DNA of 64,000 bases from an uncultured Clostridia bacterium (lineage in GTDB: Bacteria; Bacillota; Clostridia; Oscillospirales; Ruminococcaceae). The position numbers and the translations under genes are program-made. Positions 6,170 through 16,760 of this stretch are shown piece after piece (the stretch's first letter is position 1; each line of letters begins with the position of its first letter). The notes under the pieces were generated by a model that had not been told where the DNA came from, searched no databases, and was given only the letters and a program-made list of their open reading frames with translations. The stretch spans positions 1-64,000 of the forward strand of contig CANRDI010000004.1 of assembly GCA_947629335.1 (NCBI GenBank), written 5' to 3'.

Positions 6170-8545
6170 TTACATTTCAACCTTTATCTCATTTACATCT
6201 TTGAGAATGTCTGCGGGTATATAATTTCCCGAAAGTTTTTCGCCGTTAATTGTCACGGCATTTACGCCGTGCTGAGAACCGTTCGGGTTTTTGATAATTA
6301 TGTTCAGCATTTTCCCGCGAAAACGCTTTTTTATCGTCAGTTCTTTCCATTCGCTGGGAATTGACGGATCTATTTTCAGTCCGTCCGCGTCCGGAACAAG
6401 CCCTAAAATTCCCTCTACAGTTCCCACCATAACAGTAGACGCTGTTCCCGTCAGCCAATGGACATGAGTTCTGCCTGCAAAGGGGCTGTCTTTTCCCTCG
6501 GTAAACTGCCCGAAAACATACGGTTCGAGTACGCGCCTTTCCGCTTCGCCATTATATGTCGCGGGAGAGACCTCTTTCCAGTATTTATAGGCATTATTTC
6601 CTCTGCCGAGCTTCGCCTCCGCTAAAATGAGCCAACCCTGCGGCTGTGAGAAAATTCCCGCATTTTCCTTTACACATTTGTTAAAACAGTGCATAAGCGC
6701 GCCTTCAAACGCATGGTTTTCATACGGCGGATACATGACCATTGCGCCGTATGGCGTGTTAAGCTCGCGCTCAACGCTGTCAAGAGCCTTTTCTCCGCGC
6801 TCTTTTCCCGCAAATCCCGAAATGACCGCCCAGCTCTGCGGGTTCAGCCACATATTCGCTTCGGGGTCGGAGCGCTTTCCGATTATCTCGCCCGTTTCAC
6901 GATAACCGCGTATGAACCTGTCCTCGTCCCAGCAATTGTCAAGTATCTTACTCAATCGCTCGTTTATCTCACCAAGGTATTTTACATATTCCTCGTCATT
7001 TTCAAGCTCCGCGAACTCGCGCATTATTTTTACCGCATACACGAGCTGAAACGCCACAAACGTGCTTTCGCCCTTTTTTCCGAGCCTCAGACAGTCGTTC
7101 CAGTCGGCGTGAAGTCCCGCAGGCATACCGTGCGCGCCGAGATTGTTCATCGAAAAGCCTATCGCGCGCTTTAAATGTTCGTAAACCGAACCTTTTTCAC
7201 CGTTGTTCGCAAAAAGTATTTCCTCGTCCAAAAACGCCTTGTCGCCGCTTTCGCCGATGTACTTGTACACAGTAGGGAAAAGCCACAGCGCGTCGTCCGC
7301 TCGGTAGGACGGGTGTCCTGTTTCGCGGACATAGCTTTCGTCGTCGGGCGTGTTTTCTGCTCCCGCTTTGTGGGTGTATTTCACGAGCGGAAGTCCCGCG
7401 CCGTTTGTGACCTGAGCCGAGAGCATAAACTTTATCTGTTCTTTCGCTGTTTCGGGCGCTAAATGGATAACTCCCTGAATGTCCTGAACGGTATCGCGGT
7501 AGCCGTAGCCGTTTCTCAGTCCGCAGTATATGAACGACGCGGCTCTCGACCATGTAAATGTGATAAAGCAGTTATAGCTGTTCCAGACATTCACCATATT
7601 GTTGAAATTCTCATCGGGAGTTTTTACAATGAGATTTTTGAGCTTTGAATGCCAATAGGTTTTAAGCTCGGAGATTTCCCGCCCGCAAATGCCTTTTTCG
7701 GCATATTTAGCGATAATTTTTTTCGCTTCGTCCTCGTTTTTCTGTCCAAGAATATAAATTATTTCCCGCGTTTCTCCCGCATTAAGTTCAATATCGCTCT
7801 GCAATGCCCCGACGGAATTTCCGCAGTAATTAAGCTCGTTTGAAAGCCCGTTTTCAATTCCCGAAGGATTTGAATAATTTCTGTAATTTCCGAGAAATTT
7901 CTCTCTGTCGCCGCAGTATGCCGAGACTTCCGCACCCGAAACACCGAAAAACCGCGATATGCCGCCCTCTGTTTCGTTTTCGCACTGGAGAATTAAATTG
8001 CCTTTAAAGTAGGTGTGAGTAATGAAAAGCGTGTACTGGAGATTTACGCCGTCCTGTTCGTAATTGTTGTCATTAACAAACTCGCAGACCCCCGTTACCG
8101 ACAGCTTTCGCGGCTTTTCGCCCTTGTTTTCGAGCTTCACTGCCCATATTTCATACGTTTCGTTTTGCGGAACATAATAGCTCGTTTGAGTTTTTATTCC
8201 GTCATATTCCGAGGTGATAACGGTATAGCCCGTTCCATGGCGGCATTCGCTCTTAAATTTATCGAGGCTTTTACATACAGGCGACCATGAACCGCTCCAG
8301 TATTCTCCGCTTTCGCTGTCCTTGATATAGACATAGCGCCCCGGCTTGTCGTTTGACATGGTGTTGAACCTCTGGCGGAGTATTCTGCCGTTCGCGCCGC
8401 TCTTCTCAAAACTGTATCCGTCGGCATTGTTTGAAATAATAGCGCCGTATTCGGGAGAGCCGAGATAGTTTACCCAAGCCGCGGGGGTATCGGGTTTTGT
8501 GATGACATACTCTTTGTTCTGCTCGTCAAAGTGACCGTAGTTCAT
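6170..8545 (-). CDS. GH94-type carbohydrate phosphorylase (cellobiose/chitobiose phosphorylase-like)
   Basis: N-terminus YGHFDEQNKEYVITKPDTPAAWVNYLGSPEYGAIISNNADGYSF; W-NDC-L motif GLHADWNDCLRLGKKGES; RTHVHWLTGTASTVMV. Confidence 0.88.
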   Translation of the reverse strand: MNYGHFDEQNKEYVITKPDTPAAWVNYLGSPEYGAIISNNADGYSFEKSGANGRILRQRFNTMSNDKPGRYVYIKDSESGEYWSGSWSPVCKSLDKFKSECRHGTGYTVITSEYDGIKTQTSYYVPQNETYEIWAVKLENKGEKPRKLSVTGVCEFVNDNNYEQDGVNLQYTLFITHTYFKGNLILQCENETEGGISRFFGVSGAEVSAYCGDREKFLGNYRNYSNPSGIENGLSNELNYCGNSVGALQSDIELNAGETREIIYILGQKNEDEAKKIIAKYAEKGICGREISELKTYWHSKLKNLIVKTPDENFNNMVNVWNSYNCFITFTWSRAASFIYCGLRNGYGYRDTVQDIQGVIHLAPETAKEQIKFMLSAQVTNGAGLPLVKYTHKAGAENTPDDESYVRETGHPSYRADDALWLFPTVYKYIGESGDKAFLDEEILFANNGEKGSVYEHLKRAIGFSMNNLGAHGMPAGLHADWNDCLRLGKKGESTFVAFQLVYAVKIMREFAELENDEEYVKYLGEINERLSKILDNCWDEDRFIRGYRETGEIIGKRSDPEANMWLNPQSWAVISGFAGKERGEKALDSVERELNTPYGAMVMYPPYENHAFEGALMHCFNKCVKENAGIFSQPQGWLILAEAKLGRGNNAYKYWKEVSPATYNGEAERRVLEPYVFGQFTEGKDSPFAGRTHVHWLTGTASTVMVGTVEGILGLVPDADGLKIDPSIPSEWKELTIKKRFRGKMLNIIIKNPNGSQHGVNAVTINGEKLSGNYIPADILKDVNEIKVEM

Positions 8546-9096
8546 AGCTTTATCTCCTTGTTTTCAAATTCATCTTTTAAAATCGCATATGACGCGAAAT
8601 CCGAAAAGTCAGGCTCTCCGAGGCTGTTTTTGCGAAAAGCCGCGCTTTCCTTAAATACTCCCTCTCTGCGCATACCCGCGCGCTCAAGAAGATTTACAGA
8701 GCGTGTGTTTTTTATATCAACCTCGGCAATTATCCTGCGGACGTTCATCTTTTCAAACGCATAGCGAAACATTCCTTTTACCGATTCGAGCGCATAACCT
8801 TTGCCCCAGTATGACCTGTTGAACGTATATCCTATCTCATAAGCCCCGAAAAAATCCTTGTCCTCGAAAAAGAGCTTTCCGATAAGAAAGTTGTTTTCTT
8901 TGAGAACGACCGCGAAAAATCGCTTGTCCTGCTCAAGTTTTGCGGCTTCTTTGAGAGCATTTTCCCGTGTGAAAACTCCCGACGGCTCAAAATAACACAC
9001 CTCAGGGTCGGTGAGTATCTGCGCAAATTCTTCGCTGTCCGACGGACTGAACCGCCTTATTACGAGCCGTTCAGTTTCAAATATAAACCGTTCCAT
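8542..9096 (-). CDS. GNAT family N-acetyltransferase (RimJ/RimL type)
   Basis: ETERLVIRRFSPSDSEEFAQILTDPEV ... EIGYTFNRSYWGKGYALESVKGMFRYAFEKMNVRRIIAEVDIKNTRSVNLLERAGMRREG. Confidence 0.9.
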   Translation of the reverse strand: MERFIFETERLVIRRFSPSDSEEFAQILTDPEVCYFEPSGVFTRENALKEAAKLEQDKRFFAVVLKENNFLIGKLFFEDKDFFGAYEIGYTFNRSYWGKGYALESVKGMFRYAFEKMNVRRIIAEVDIKNTRSVNLLERAGMRREGVFKESAAFRKNSLGEPDFSDFASYAILKDEFENKEIKL

Positions 9097-9282
9097 TTTT
9101 TCTCTCCTTTATCTCTCATAATATAATTATACCGCATTTCCGAAAATAAACAAGGGCGGTAATTTATACAAATTATCCAGTAAAAAATTGTGCATTATGA
9201 CATCTCGCAAAAAACTATTGTAATTCTCCGCAAATTGTAGTATAATGTTTATATGAATTTTATTGTGAAAGGACATTTTAAA

Positions 9283-10572
9283 ATGAACATACTTATAGTA
9301 GGCGGTGGCGGACGTGAACACGCAATTGCAGCGGCGCTTAAAAAATCACCGAAAGTTGAAAAACTTTACTGCGCTCCGGGAAACGCGGGAATTTCGAGAA
9401 TTGCCGAGTGTTTTCCCGTAAAGGCGACGGATATTGACGGCATTACAGAGCTTGCGAAAAAATTAAAGCCCGATTATGTTTTTGTAGCTCCCGACGACCC
9501 GCTTGTAATGGGAATGGTAGACAGGCTCAATGAAGCGGGCTTCAAGACTTTCGGTCCTCGCGCGAATGCCGCGATATTAGAGGGCAGCAAGGCTTTTTCA
9601 AAATCACTTATGAAAAAATACAACATTCCTACTGCCGCTTATGAAACGTTTACAGACGCGCAAAAGGCGATTGATTACATAAAAGAAAAGAACAGCTATC
9701 CCGCTGTTATAAAATGCGACGGGCTTGCGCTGGGAAAGGGCGTAATTATCGCGCAGAATTTTGAAGAAGCGCAAAATGCCGTAAAGTCTATGATGATAGA
9801 CCAAAAGTTCGGAAAAAGCGGCGCGGAAGTCGTTATCGAGGAGTTTATGCGCGGCGTTGAAGTTACCGTCCTTGCGTTTACGGACGGAAAGACCGTAAAG
9901 CCTATGATATCATCTATGGACCACAAGCGCGCTCTCGACAACGACGAGGGACTTAATACGGGCGGAATGGGTACTATCGCGCCGAACCCGTTTTATACAA
10001 AAGAAATCGCCGAAGAATGTATGAAAAACATTTTCGTTCCGACAATAAACGCCATGCAGGCGGAGGGCAGACCCTTCAAGGGCTGTCTGTATTTCGGACT
10101 TATGCTGACGAGCGAGGGCGCGAAAGTCGTAGAGTACAACTGCCGCTTTGGCGACCCCGAAACGCAGGTTGTGTTGCCGTTGCTTGAAACGGATCTTGTC
10201 GATATAATCGAGGCAATTTACGAGGAAAGACTTGACAAACTTGACATAAAATGGAGCGGAAATTCCTGCGCGTGTGTTGTTATGGCGAGCGGAGGCTATC
10301 CCGAAAAATACGAAACGGGCAAGGAAATTTCGGGGTTTGACGAAAACGGTCAGCTTTCAGACAATTCCGCGTTCATTTATCATGCAGGAACAAAACTTGA
10401 AAACGGGAAATTCCTCACCGCGGGCGGGCGCGTTTTAGGCGTTACTGCGACGGGAAATGACCTAAAGTCCGCGCTTGAAACGGCATATAAAGCGGCAGGG
10501 GAAATATCCTTTGAAAAGGCGCATTTCCGCCGCGACATCGGCGCAAGAGCTCTTTCATTCGACAAAGTATGA
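9283..10572 (+). CDS. purD: Phosphoribosylamine--glycine ligase
   Basis: MNILIVGGGGREHAIAAALKKSP...; SD gaaagga before ATG 9283. Confidence 0.95.
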   Translation: MNILIVGGGGREHAIAAALKKSPKVEKLYCAPGNAGISRIAECFPVKATDIDGITELAKKLKPDYVFVAPDDPLVMGMVDRLNEAGFKTFGPRANAAILEGSKAFSKSLMKKYNIPTAAYETFTDAQKAIDYIKEKNSYPAVIKCDGLALGKGVIIAQNFEEAQNAVKSMMIDQKFGKSGAEVVIEEFMRGVEVTVLAFTDGKTVKPMISSMDHKRALDNDEGLNTGGMGTIAPNPFYTKEIAEECMKNIFVPTINAMQAEGRPFKGCLYFGLMLTSEGAKVVEYNCRFGDPETQVVLPLLETDLVDIIEAIYEERLDKLDIKWSGNSCACVVMASGGYPEKYETGKEISGFDENGQLSDNSAFIYHAGTKLENGKFLTAGGRVLGVTATGNDLKSALETAYKAAGEISFEKAHFRRDIGARALSFDKV

Positions 10573-11687
10573 ACAAGTACAGATTTTGCGCGCCGTGTCA
10601 TTTCGGACTTGAAAAAACGCTCGAATTTGAAGTGAAAAAGACAGGCGGCGAGGAAATTTCGGTTTCTGACGGGAAGGTTTATTTTTCGGGTACAGCCGAA
10701 ACCTGCGCGAAAGCAAACGTTTTCCTTTCAACCGCCGAGCGCGTTTACATCATACTCGGAGAGTTTAAAGCGACAAATTACGACGATATTTTTTCGGGAA
10801 TTGAAAAACTTCCATTGTCGGAATTTATCGGGAAAAACGACGCTTTCCCGAATAACGGACATTCGATAAACTCCGCGCTTAAAAGTATTCCCGCTGTGCA
10901 AAAGCGCGTAAAGCTCGCAATGGCGAGAAATTTAGGCAGGGCATACGGACTTGAAAGAATGCCCGAAACGGAAAACGAATGTAAGATACGCTTTTCGATA
11001 ATGAAGGATATGTTCTCGCTCTATCTCGACACAAGCGGCGACGGACTTCACAAGCGCGGCTACCGCGCAGTAAGCAACGCCGCGCCTATCCGTGAGACCC
11101 TTGCGGCGGGGATAGTTGACCTTGCGAGAGTAAGGGAAAGCGACCTTGTGTGCGATCCGTTCTGCGGTTCGGGAACTATACTTATAGAAAGCGCGTTTAA
11201 GGCGCTGAATATTGCTCCCGGACTTAAACGGCGCTTTGCGGGAGAGCGTCTGAGGTTCATTCCTAAAAGCGCATGGCAAAACGCCCGCGAAGAGGCGCGG
11301 GCGCTTGTGAAAGAAACCTCGGATTTTCGTGCGGTTGGATTTGACATCGACCCCGCGTGTGTAAAACTGACGCTCGAAAATGCCGAAAAAGCGGGTGTGT
11401 CGCGCTTTATTTCCGCGAAAGTCCGCGATATACGGGATTTTAAATATCCCGAAAGACCCGTAAAAATAATAACAAACCCGCCCTACGGCGAGCGCCTTTT
11501 AGAACAAGAACAGGCGCGGGAAATATATGCTGTAATGGGCGAAAAATTTATACCTGTTAAAAATAATCAGCTTTATACCATAACCTCTGACGAAGAATTT
11601 GAAAATATTTTCGGCAAAAAAGCCGATAAAAACCGCAAACTCTACAACGGAATGATTAAAGCACGCCTTTATTCTTATTATTTATGA
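10569..11687 (+). CDS. THUMP-domain class I SAM-dependent RNA methyltransferase (RlmL/YpsC-like)
   Basis: GLHKRGYR...DPFCGSGTILIESAF...TNPPYGERL. Confidence 0.9.
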   Translation: MNKYRFCAPCHFGLEKTLEFEVKKTGGEEISVSDGKVYFSGTAETCAKANVFLSTAERVYIILGEFKATNYDDIFSGIEKLPLSEFIGKNDAFPNNGHSINSALKSIPAVQKRVKLAMARNLGRAYGLERMPETENECKIRFSIMKDMFSLYLDTSGDGLHKRGYRAVSNAAPIRETLAAGIVDLARVRESDLVCDPFCGSGTILIESAFKALNIAPGLKRRFAGERLRFIPKSAWQNAREEARALVKETSDFRAVGFDIDPACVKLTLENAEKAGVSRFISAKVRDIRDFKYPERPVKIITNPPYGERLLEQEQAREIYAVMGEKFIPVKNNQLYTITSDEEFENIFGKKADKNRKLYNGMIKARLYSYYL

Positions 11688-11691
11688 ATTT

Positions 11692-13851
11692 ATGAAAAAA
11701 TACACCCGACCCCGATTTTACGGCGCGGAGATTATTTCTGCGCTTATTTTCCTATGCTCTATGAGCGCCGCATTTATGTATACTTTGTGCAAAAGCGCCG
11801 TCTTTCCGACAACGTGCATAATGACTGTGCTCTCTTTCGGCATTTATATGCTGTTTTACGTTTTGAGAAACAGGCGTGTGCTTTCGTTTCTGGCGTTTGC
11901 CGCCTGTCTTTTAGCGTCAATATTGTTTTTTTCAATGTTTTCGGGGATAAGCTCGGTCAGTCCCGTGACCTTTCTCTTTAGAGCGTCCGAAGTCTACGAC
12001 AGTTTTATGGCGGCGGCGTTTATCTCGATATTTTCGTTTATTATAGGATTTCCGACAGCATATTTCAGCGCCTATCTTCCGCGCCCTGCGTTTTTGCTGC
12101 TGCCTGCGTTCATACCGCTTCTGCTTGCGGCAAAAACTTCAAACGGACTGCCTTTGGGATATCTCATTTTCATTGCTTCGGGTTATGCTCTGATGATACT
12201 CGGAGTTGCGCGCCCGGAATATCCGAAAGATACCGCCTATGTAGACGACAGAAAATCGCGTTTCGAGCGGCTCGGCGCTTTAGGGATATTCGGGCTTTCG
12301 GTCGCGGTAATGATATATGCTGTACCGAGAAGCGACGAAACGCCGCTCGGAGAATACCTCGATACGGTCTTTAAGCGCGATTCGACATTCTATGCCGGCG
12401 CGGGACTTTCAAATTTCACCAACAACAGCGGCGTAAATCACGGAGCAAACGAGCCGTCGGAAAATATACTCTTTTATGTTTCTGCAAACAGCCCGAAAAT
12501 TCTCAGCCGCTGGTCGTTTGACAATTATAACGAGGACGGGAGCTGGTCGGCACATTCCGATTATTCTACGGGTCTGAGCAGTTGGAGAGATTACAAAAAG
12601 ATACTCAGCACCGACGTGCTTTCTTCAAAGCTCTATAAAGCCGCCGCAAACGGATATCTTACGGAATACGCGCCGCTTTTGAGCCGCCTTACGCCTGTTT
12701 CCAAAAGCATATATTATCTCCCCGAAACTATGAACATTTACGTTTCCGACAACAGCAACACAAAGGTCGTTATCCACCCGAATATGACCGTAGATATAAA
12801 CATACGCGGATATAACAAAAGAGTATACCGAACGCCCATGGACGAAATATTTACCGAGAACAATTTCGGTCAGAACGCCGCCTATTCGCTTAATTTTTAC
12901 GACAGTACACCCGACATTGGGCTTATAAATCTTTTTGCAGAAGTAGATATGGAAGAACTGCTTTCGGAGGCTGAAAAAGAAGGGGTCGTTTCAAACGAGG
13001 AAAAAGAAGCTTTTCTGACAGAACGCGAACAGGCTTTGGAATACCATGAAAAAACCATGCTTGAAAGTCCTTTAAGCTCGGAAATAATCCAACTTGCGTC
13101 ACAGATAACCGAGGGACTTTCTTCCGATTATGAAAAGGCACTCGCTATAGAAAAATGGTTTGGAGAAGCGGGATTTGTCTACGACCTTGATTTTGTTCCG
13201 AGAGAAACGACCGCCGAATACTTCCTTTTTGAAAGCAGGCGCGGGATCTGCACGGATTTTGCCTCAGCCGCGGCGCTTCTTATGCGCGCGGCAAATATAC
13301 CTACAAGATATTCCGAGGGATTTCTTGTTAAAGAAGAAAATATGACCGAATATGGCGCTTATGCCGTAAAAGCTGCAAACGCCCATGCTTTTGCCATGGG
13401 GTATATCGAAGGGTACGGCTGGCTTGAGGTAGACGGTACAAGATATGCGGCTGTAGCGGGAGAAAATGAAAACGAAAACAGACTTTTGTCTCTGATATTG
13501 CTCATTTCGGCGATAATTTTAGGAACAACCGCCGTAATTCTGCGAAAGGAAATTTCGGAGATAATTTTTGCTGTCAGTCTTAAATTCAGAAGCGACCGCG
13601 GAAAAATACAAGCTATATATCTGCGGACAAGAAAATTGGCGTGTAAAATTGCCGAAAAAGAACCGAAAACAACGACCTGTGCAGAAGTTTGTGAAATAAT
13701 TTCAAACTCGCTTATGCTGAAAACCGAAGCGGAGGAAATAATCGACTGTGCAGACGAGCTTTTCTACAACAACACCATAACTCAAAACTCCGAAAAACTT
13801 TACGCCGATTATCGCGCGATAGTAAAAATGAAGAAAAAGATGAGGAAGTGA
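11692..13851 (+). CDS. Membrane protein with transglutaminase-like domain
   Basis: Multiple N-terminal TM helices, then RRGICTDFASAAALLMRAANIPTRYSEGFLV...NAHAFAMGYIEGYGWLEVDGT. Confidence 0.88.
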   Translation: MKKYTRPRFYGAEIISALIFLCSMSAAFMYTLCKSAVFPTTCIMTVLSFGIYMLFYVLRNRRVLSFLAFAACLLASILFFSMFSGISSVSPVTFLFRASEVYDSFMAAAFISIFSFIIGFPTAYFSAYLPRPAFLLLPAFIPLLLAAKTSNGLPLGYLIFIASGYALMILGVARPEYPKDTAYVDDRKSRFERLGALGIFGLSVAVMIYAVPRSDETPLGEYLDTVFKRDSTFYAGAGLSNFTNNSGVNHGANEPSENILFYVSANSPKILSRWSFDNYNEDGSWSAHSDYSTGLSSWRDYKKILSTDVLSSKLYKAAANGYLTEYAPLLSRLTPVSKSIYYLPETMNIYVSDNSNTKVVIHPNMTVDINIRGYNKRVYRTPMDEIFTENNFGQNAAYSLNFYDSTPDIGLINLFAEVDMEELLSEAEKEGVVSNEEKEAFLTEREQALEYHEKTMLESPLSSEIIQLASQITEGLSSDYEKALAIEKWFGEAGFVYDLDFVPRETTAEYFLFESRRGICTDFASAAALLMRAANIPTRYSEGFLVKEENMTEYGAYAVKAANAHAFAMGYIEGYGWLEVDGTRYAAVAGENENENRLLSLILLISAIILGTTAVILRKEISEIIFAVSLKFRSDRGKIQAIYLRTRKLACKIAEKEPKTTTCAEVCEIISNSLMLKTEAEEIIDCADELFYNNTITQNSEKLYADYRAIVKMKKKMRK

Positions 13852-13855
13852 CGAC

Positions 13856-14812
13856 ATGACGCATATTGGAAGCTATATAGAAATACTGTTCTTGGCGGCG
13901 CTGTTTCTCATTTTCATAAGCGGAGATATAGGCTGGGCGATAATTTATACCGCCGTGGGAATTGCCGCTGTATCTGCCGCGCTTTTACTGCTGTCTAAAA
14001 ATCATTTTACCGCAAAGCTCGGAAGCCTTTCCGGAGTAGCAGAGGTCGGAGAAAATATCGTGTTTGAGGTGACGCTCTGCAAAAAGGGATTTTGCGTACT
14101 GCCTTATGCGGAGATATGTATAGACGCCGAAAGAGAGATACATCTCAGAACGTCGCTTATTTTCAGAAATTATGTCTGCATTAAAGGCAGTTTTCGCGCC
14201 GAGCACAGCGGTCTTAACAGGATAAAGCTCAAAAGCGTTATCATCCGCGACTTTGCAGGACTTATACAAATCAATGTTCCGATAGGAGAAGAAGCGCAAA
14301 AGGGCATTCTGCCGAAAAATATCGAATACAAAGGGCCGGAGATCTTTCCGAATGTTCTCCCCGACGACAGCGGCGAATCCGAAGAGGGCATAAGCGTATC
14401 ACAAGGCGGACTTCCGGGTTATGAACACCGCGATTATGTCCCCGGCGATCCTCTGAGACGCATTGACTATAAGCTGTCAGCAAAAAAACAAAAACTTATG
14501 GTGAGGCTTGACGAAAGCGCGGGCTATGCCGCGACAAATCTGTATATCGCCCAAAACGCTCTGCCCATATGCTGTGACAATGCTTATGCGCTTGCGGGAA
14601 AACTCGTTATGCACGGCGGAACAGTCAAAATCACACACAAAAACGAAAGTTTCACTGCGCAGACCCCTGCGACGCTTGTAAAGCTGCGCGAATGGCTGGC
14701 GTTCCGTGAGTTTTCCGACAGCGGCGAAGCCTCCGAAACATTTCTTCCCGAAGACACAAATGTTGTTTTTTCGGGAAACGGAGAGATAAAAACAAGAATA
14801 CCTGCCGTATAA
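13856..14812 (+). CDS. DUF58 domain protein
   Basis: LPGYEHRDYVPGDPLRRIDYKLSAKKQKLMVRLDE. Confidence 0.85.
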   Translation: MTHIGSYIEILFLAALFLIFISGDIGWAIIYTAVGIAAVSAALLLLSKNHFTAKLGSLSGVAEVGENIVFEVTLCKKGFCVLPYAEICIDAEREIHLRTSLIFRNYVCIKGSFRAEHSGLNRIKLKSVIIRDFAGLIQINVPIGEEAQKGILPKNIEYKGPEIFPNVLPDDSGESEEGISVSQGGLPGYEHRDYVPGDPLRRIDYKLSAKKQKLMVRLDESAGYAATNLYIAQNALPICCDNAYALAGKLVMHGGTVKITHKNESFTAQTPATLVKLREWLAFREFSDSGEASETFLPEDTNVVFSGNGEIKTRIPAV

Positions 14813-15183
14813 GGCAAAGTGCAGACATAGATACGCCGAGCCGCAGTAATAAACTGAAATAGAAATTTTAGAGCTTTTTCTACAGTTTGCACCCCAAATT
14901 CTTTGGTTAATTTTTGTTTATGGGACTTCAAAGTTGGAAATACGCTAATGAGAGCGTTCGTTTTGACGCAAAAATTGCTTCGTTCTAAAAGATTTGTTTT
15001 ACTGTCAAACATTTCGACATATGAACAGGAGTATCGGATGTCGTGAAATAAAGCCGATTTAGTAGTGTTTTCAAGGAATGAAAAAAATGCTTTTAGGAAA
15101 AATGGGTTTTACCGAACACAGCAACCGTGTTTGCCGAAACCGCCTGCTTTTCGATATGGAACGCTTGATACGGTTTGATACAT

Positions 15184-15218
15184 AAAAACTCCCGCTTTTT
15201 TATGGCGGGAGTTTTTAT
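15184..15218. terminator. Bidirectional terminator hairpin
   Basis: aaaaactcccgc-ttttttat-ggcgggagttttta. Confidence 0.8.
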
Positions 15219-15292
15219 AGATCTGCTTTATGATCTTTAATGAGGCGAAGGCAGCGCTTGTGTGCCTTTTGCCTGTGCGGAATTTTCAAAGA

Positions 15293-15511
15293 TCATTTCT
15301 TTCCGAAAATTCCTCCGATCTTATCCGCAATGCCGCCGAGATTTATCTTAGCCTTTACGCCCTCGATGACCCCTTGGATCTGGTCGTCGGGAAGGTCTAC
15401 GCCTACGACGTCTTCTACCGCTTTTACAGGCTCGCTCTGAAACTTGTCCGCAAAGTTCTTGTCGTTTTTGACCTTGTTTACGATCTCGTCGATTTTTGCC
15501 TTAATGTCCAT
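15293..15511 (-). CDS. 72-aa conserved-looking small protein of unknown function
   Basis: MDIKAKIDEIVNKVKNDKNFADKFQSEPVKAVEDVVGVDLPDDQIQGVIEGVKAKINLGGIADKIGGIFGKK; SD ggaggt just upstream. Confidence 0.75.
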   Translation of the reverse strand: MDIKAKIDEIVNKVKNDKNFADKFQSEPVKAVEDVVGVDLPDDQIQGVIEGVKAKINLGGIADKIGGIFGKK

Positions 15512-15567
15512 TTAAAATACCTCCGTTAGTTTTAATATGGTTTCAGCGGACGGAATGTCCGCTGTTT

Positions 15568-16758
15568 TTATCTTAGATCTTCGCCGAAAAGCTCCGCCGA
15601 TTTTTTGAGAGCAGCCGAACCTGTACCTTGTATATTCATTATATAAAACCTGTCCTGAGAAAAATCATGTTCGGGCGGTTCATTTTCGAGATCAATATAA
15701 ACGACCAGTACTGTTCCGAAGTTTGCGGCGGAGTTTGCCATAAAAGCGGTCTGCTCGGTGAATTTTGCCGTTATAATAATTATTATGGACTGTTCGCGCT
15801 CGCGCAGTTCGCCCATCATTTGCTCCAGACTGCATACATCTGCGTCGGTCGGGAATATTGACATAAAATCATATAATCTTTCATAATCCGCGGAATAACT
15901 TACATAAAAAGAAGAATCCCGCGAAGTATCGCCGCAGTCTACTTCCGCTCCGATATTTGCGTTTATGAGCGACTTAGAAAATGCGAGCGCTGTTTCTATT
16001 ACCGTATCGAAATTTAGCGGCACGTCTTTTTTCTTTTTACAGCTTTCAAAATCGCAGATTATTCTTGCCTTTCTGTCGCTTATACTCTCATATTCTTTAA
16101 TCATTATGTCGTCGGATTTTGCCGTGAGCTTCCAGTGAACGAGCTGTAAAACATCTCCGTCCAGATAATCGCGCACATGTGAAAAGTCTTCTCTCTCCGC
16201 GTCTTTTGCGGTACGGTGTGCAAAAAAAGCATTCCCGTCGGCATTTCCAAAAAGGTTTTTAACAGTAAATTTTCTCGGAAAAAACGTCATGTTCATTTTC
16301 AGATCCAGTTTTCGTCCGATACGAATTATTCCGAGAGGATCGACCGCATAGGCTTTTGTTATCTCGGCGTTATAGCTGCCTCTGTATTTGTGTATGCAGT
16401 TTATCAAAAGCGCGGTTTTTCCGAAAGGCTGGAGAGTGACAAATATCCTTCGTTTTTCAAAAACTCCCTTTGTGGCGTCAGGCAGAACGCTCAGTATTTC
16501 GAGCGGAACAAACGGAATAATAAAGCGGTTTTTTACTTCTACCTGAATATCAAAGCGCATATTTTTTTCGCCGATATAGTTTTCGTCAGTAAATCGTATT
16601 TTTGCTAAAAAGATCGAAACAGCGGTCAATATCGCCGCTATCGGCAGATATAAAAACACGGCTATCAGGAGTACTGCCGAAAAATTCGAGCGGTATGCCA
16701 TTGAAAACCCTAAGCTTATTGCCAGAAAAACACCGTAAATTATACGATTTTTTGCCAT
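15568..16758 (-). CDS. DUF58 domain protein
   Basis: DFSHVRDYLDGDVLQLVHWKLTAKSDDIMIKEYES. Confidence 0.85.
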   Translation of the reverse strand: MAKNRIIYGVFLAISLGFSMAYRSNFSAVLLIAVFLYLPIAAILTAVSIFLAKIRFTDENYIGEKNMRFDIQVEVKNRFIIPFVPLEILSVLPDATKGVFEKRRIFVTLQPFGKTALLINCIHKYRGSYNAEITKAYAVDPLGIIRIGRKLDLKMNMTFFPRKFTVKNLFGNADGNAFFAHRTAKDAEREDFSHVRDYLDGDVLQLVHWKLTAKSDDIMIKEYESISDRKARIICDFESCKKKKDVPLNFDTVIETALAFSKSLINANIGAEVDCGDTSRDSSFYVSYSADYERLYDFMSIFPTDADVCSLEQMMGELREREQSIIIIITAKFTEQTAFMANSAANFGTVLVVYIDLENEPPEHDFSQDRFYIMNIQGTGSAALKKSAELFGEDLR

Positions 16759-16760
16759 AG

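Noticed and set aside
14813-15180. Non-coding 370-bp gap after the DUF58 gene as an RNA gene
   Set aside because: No convincing promoter, stable stem set or known RNA motif; the ORF 14584-15012 is antisense to DUF58 and unsupported.
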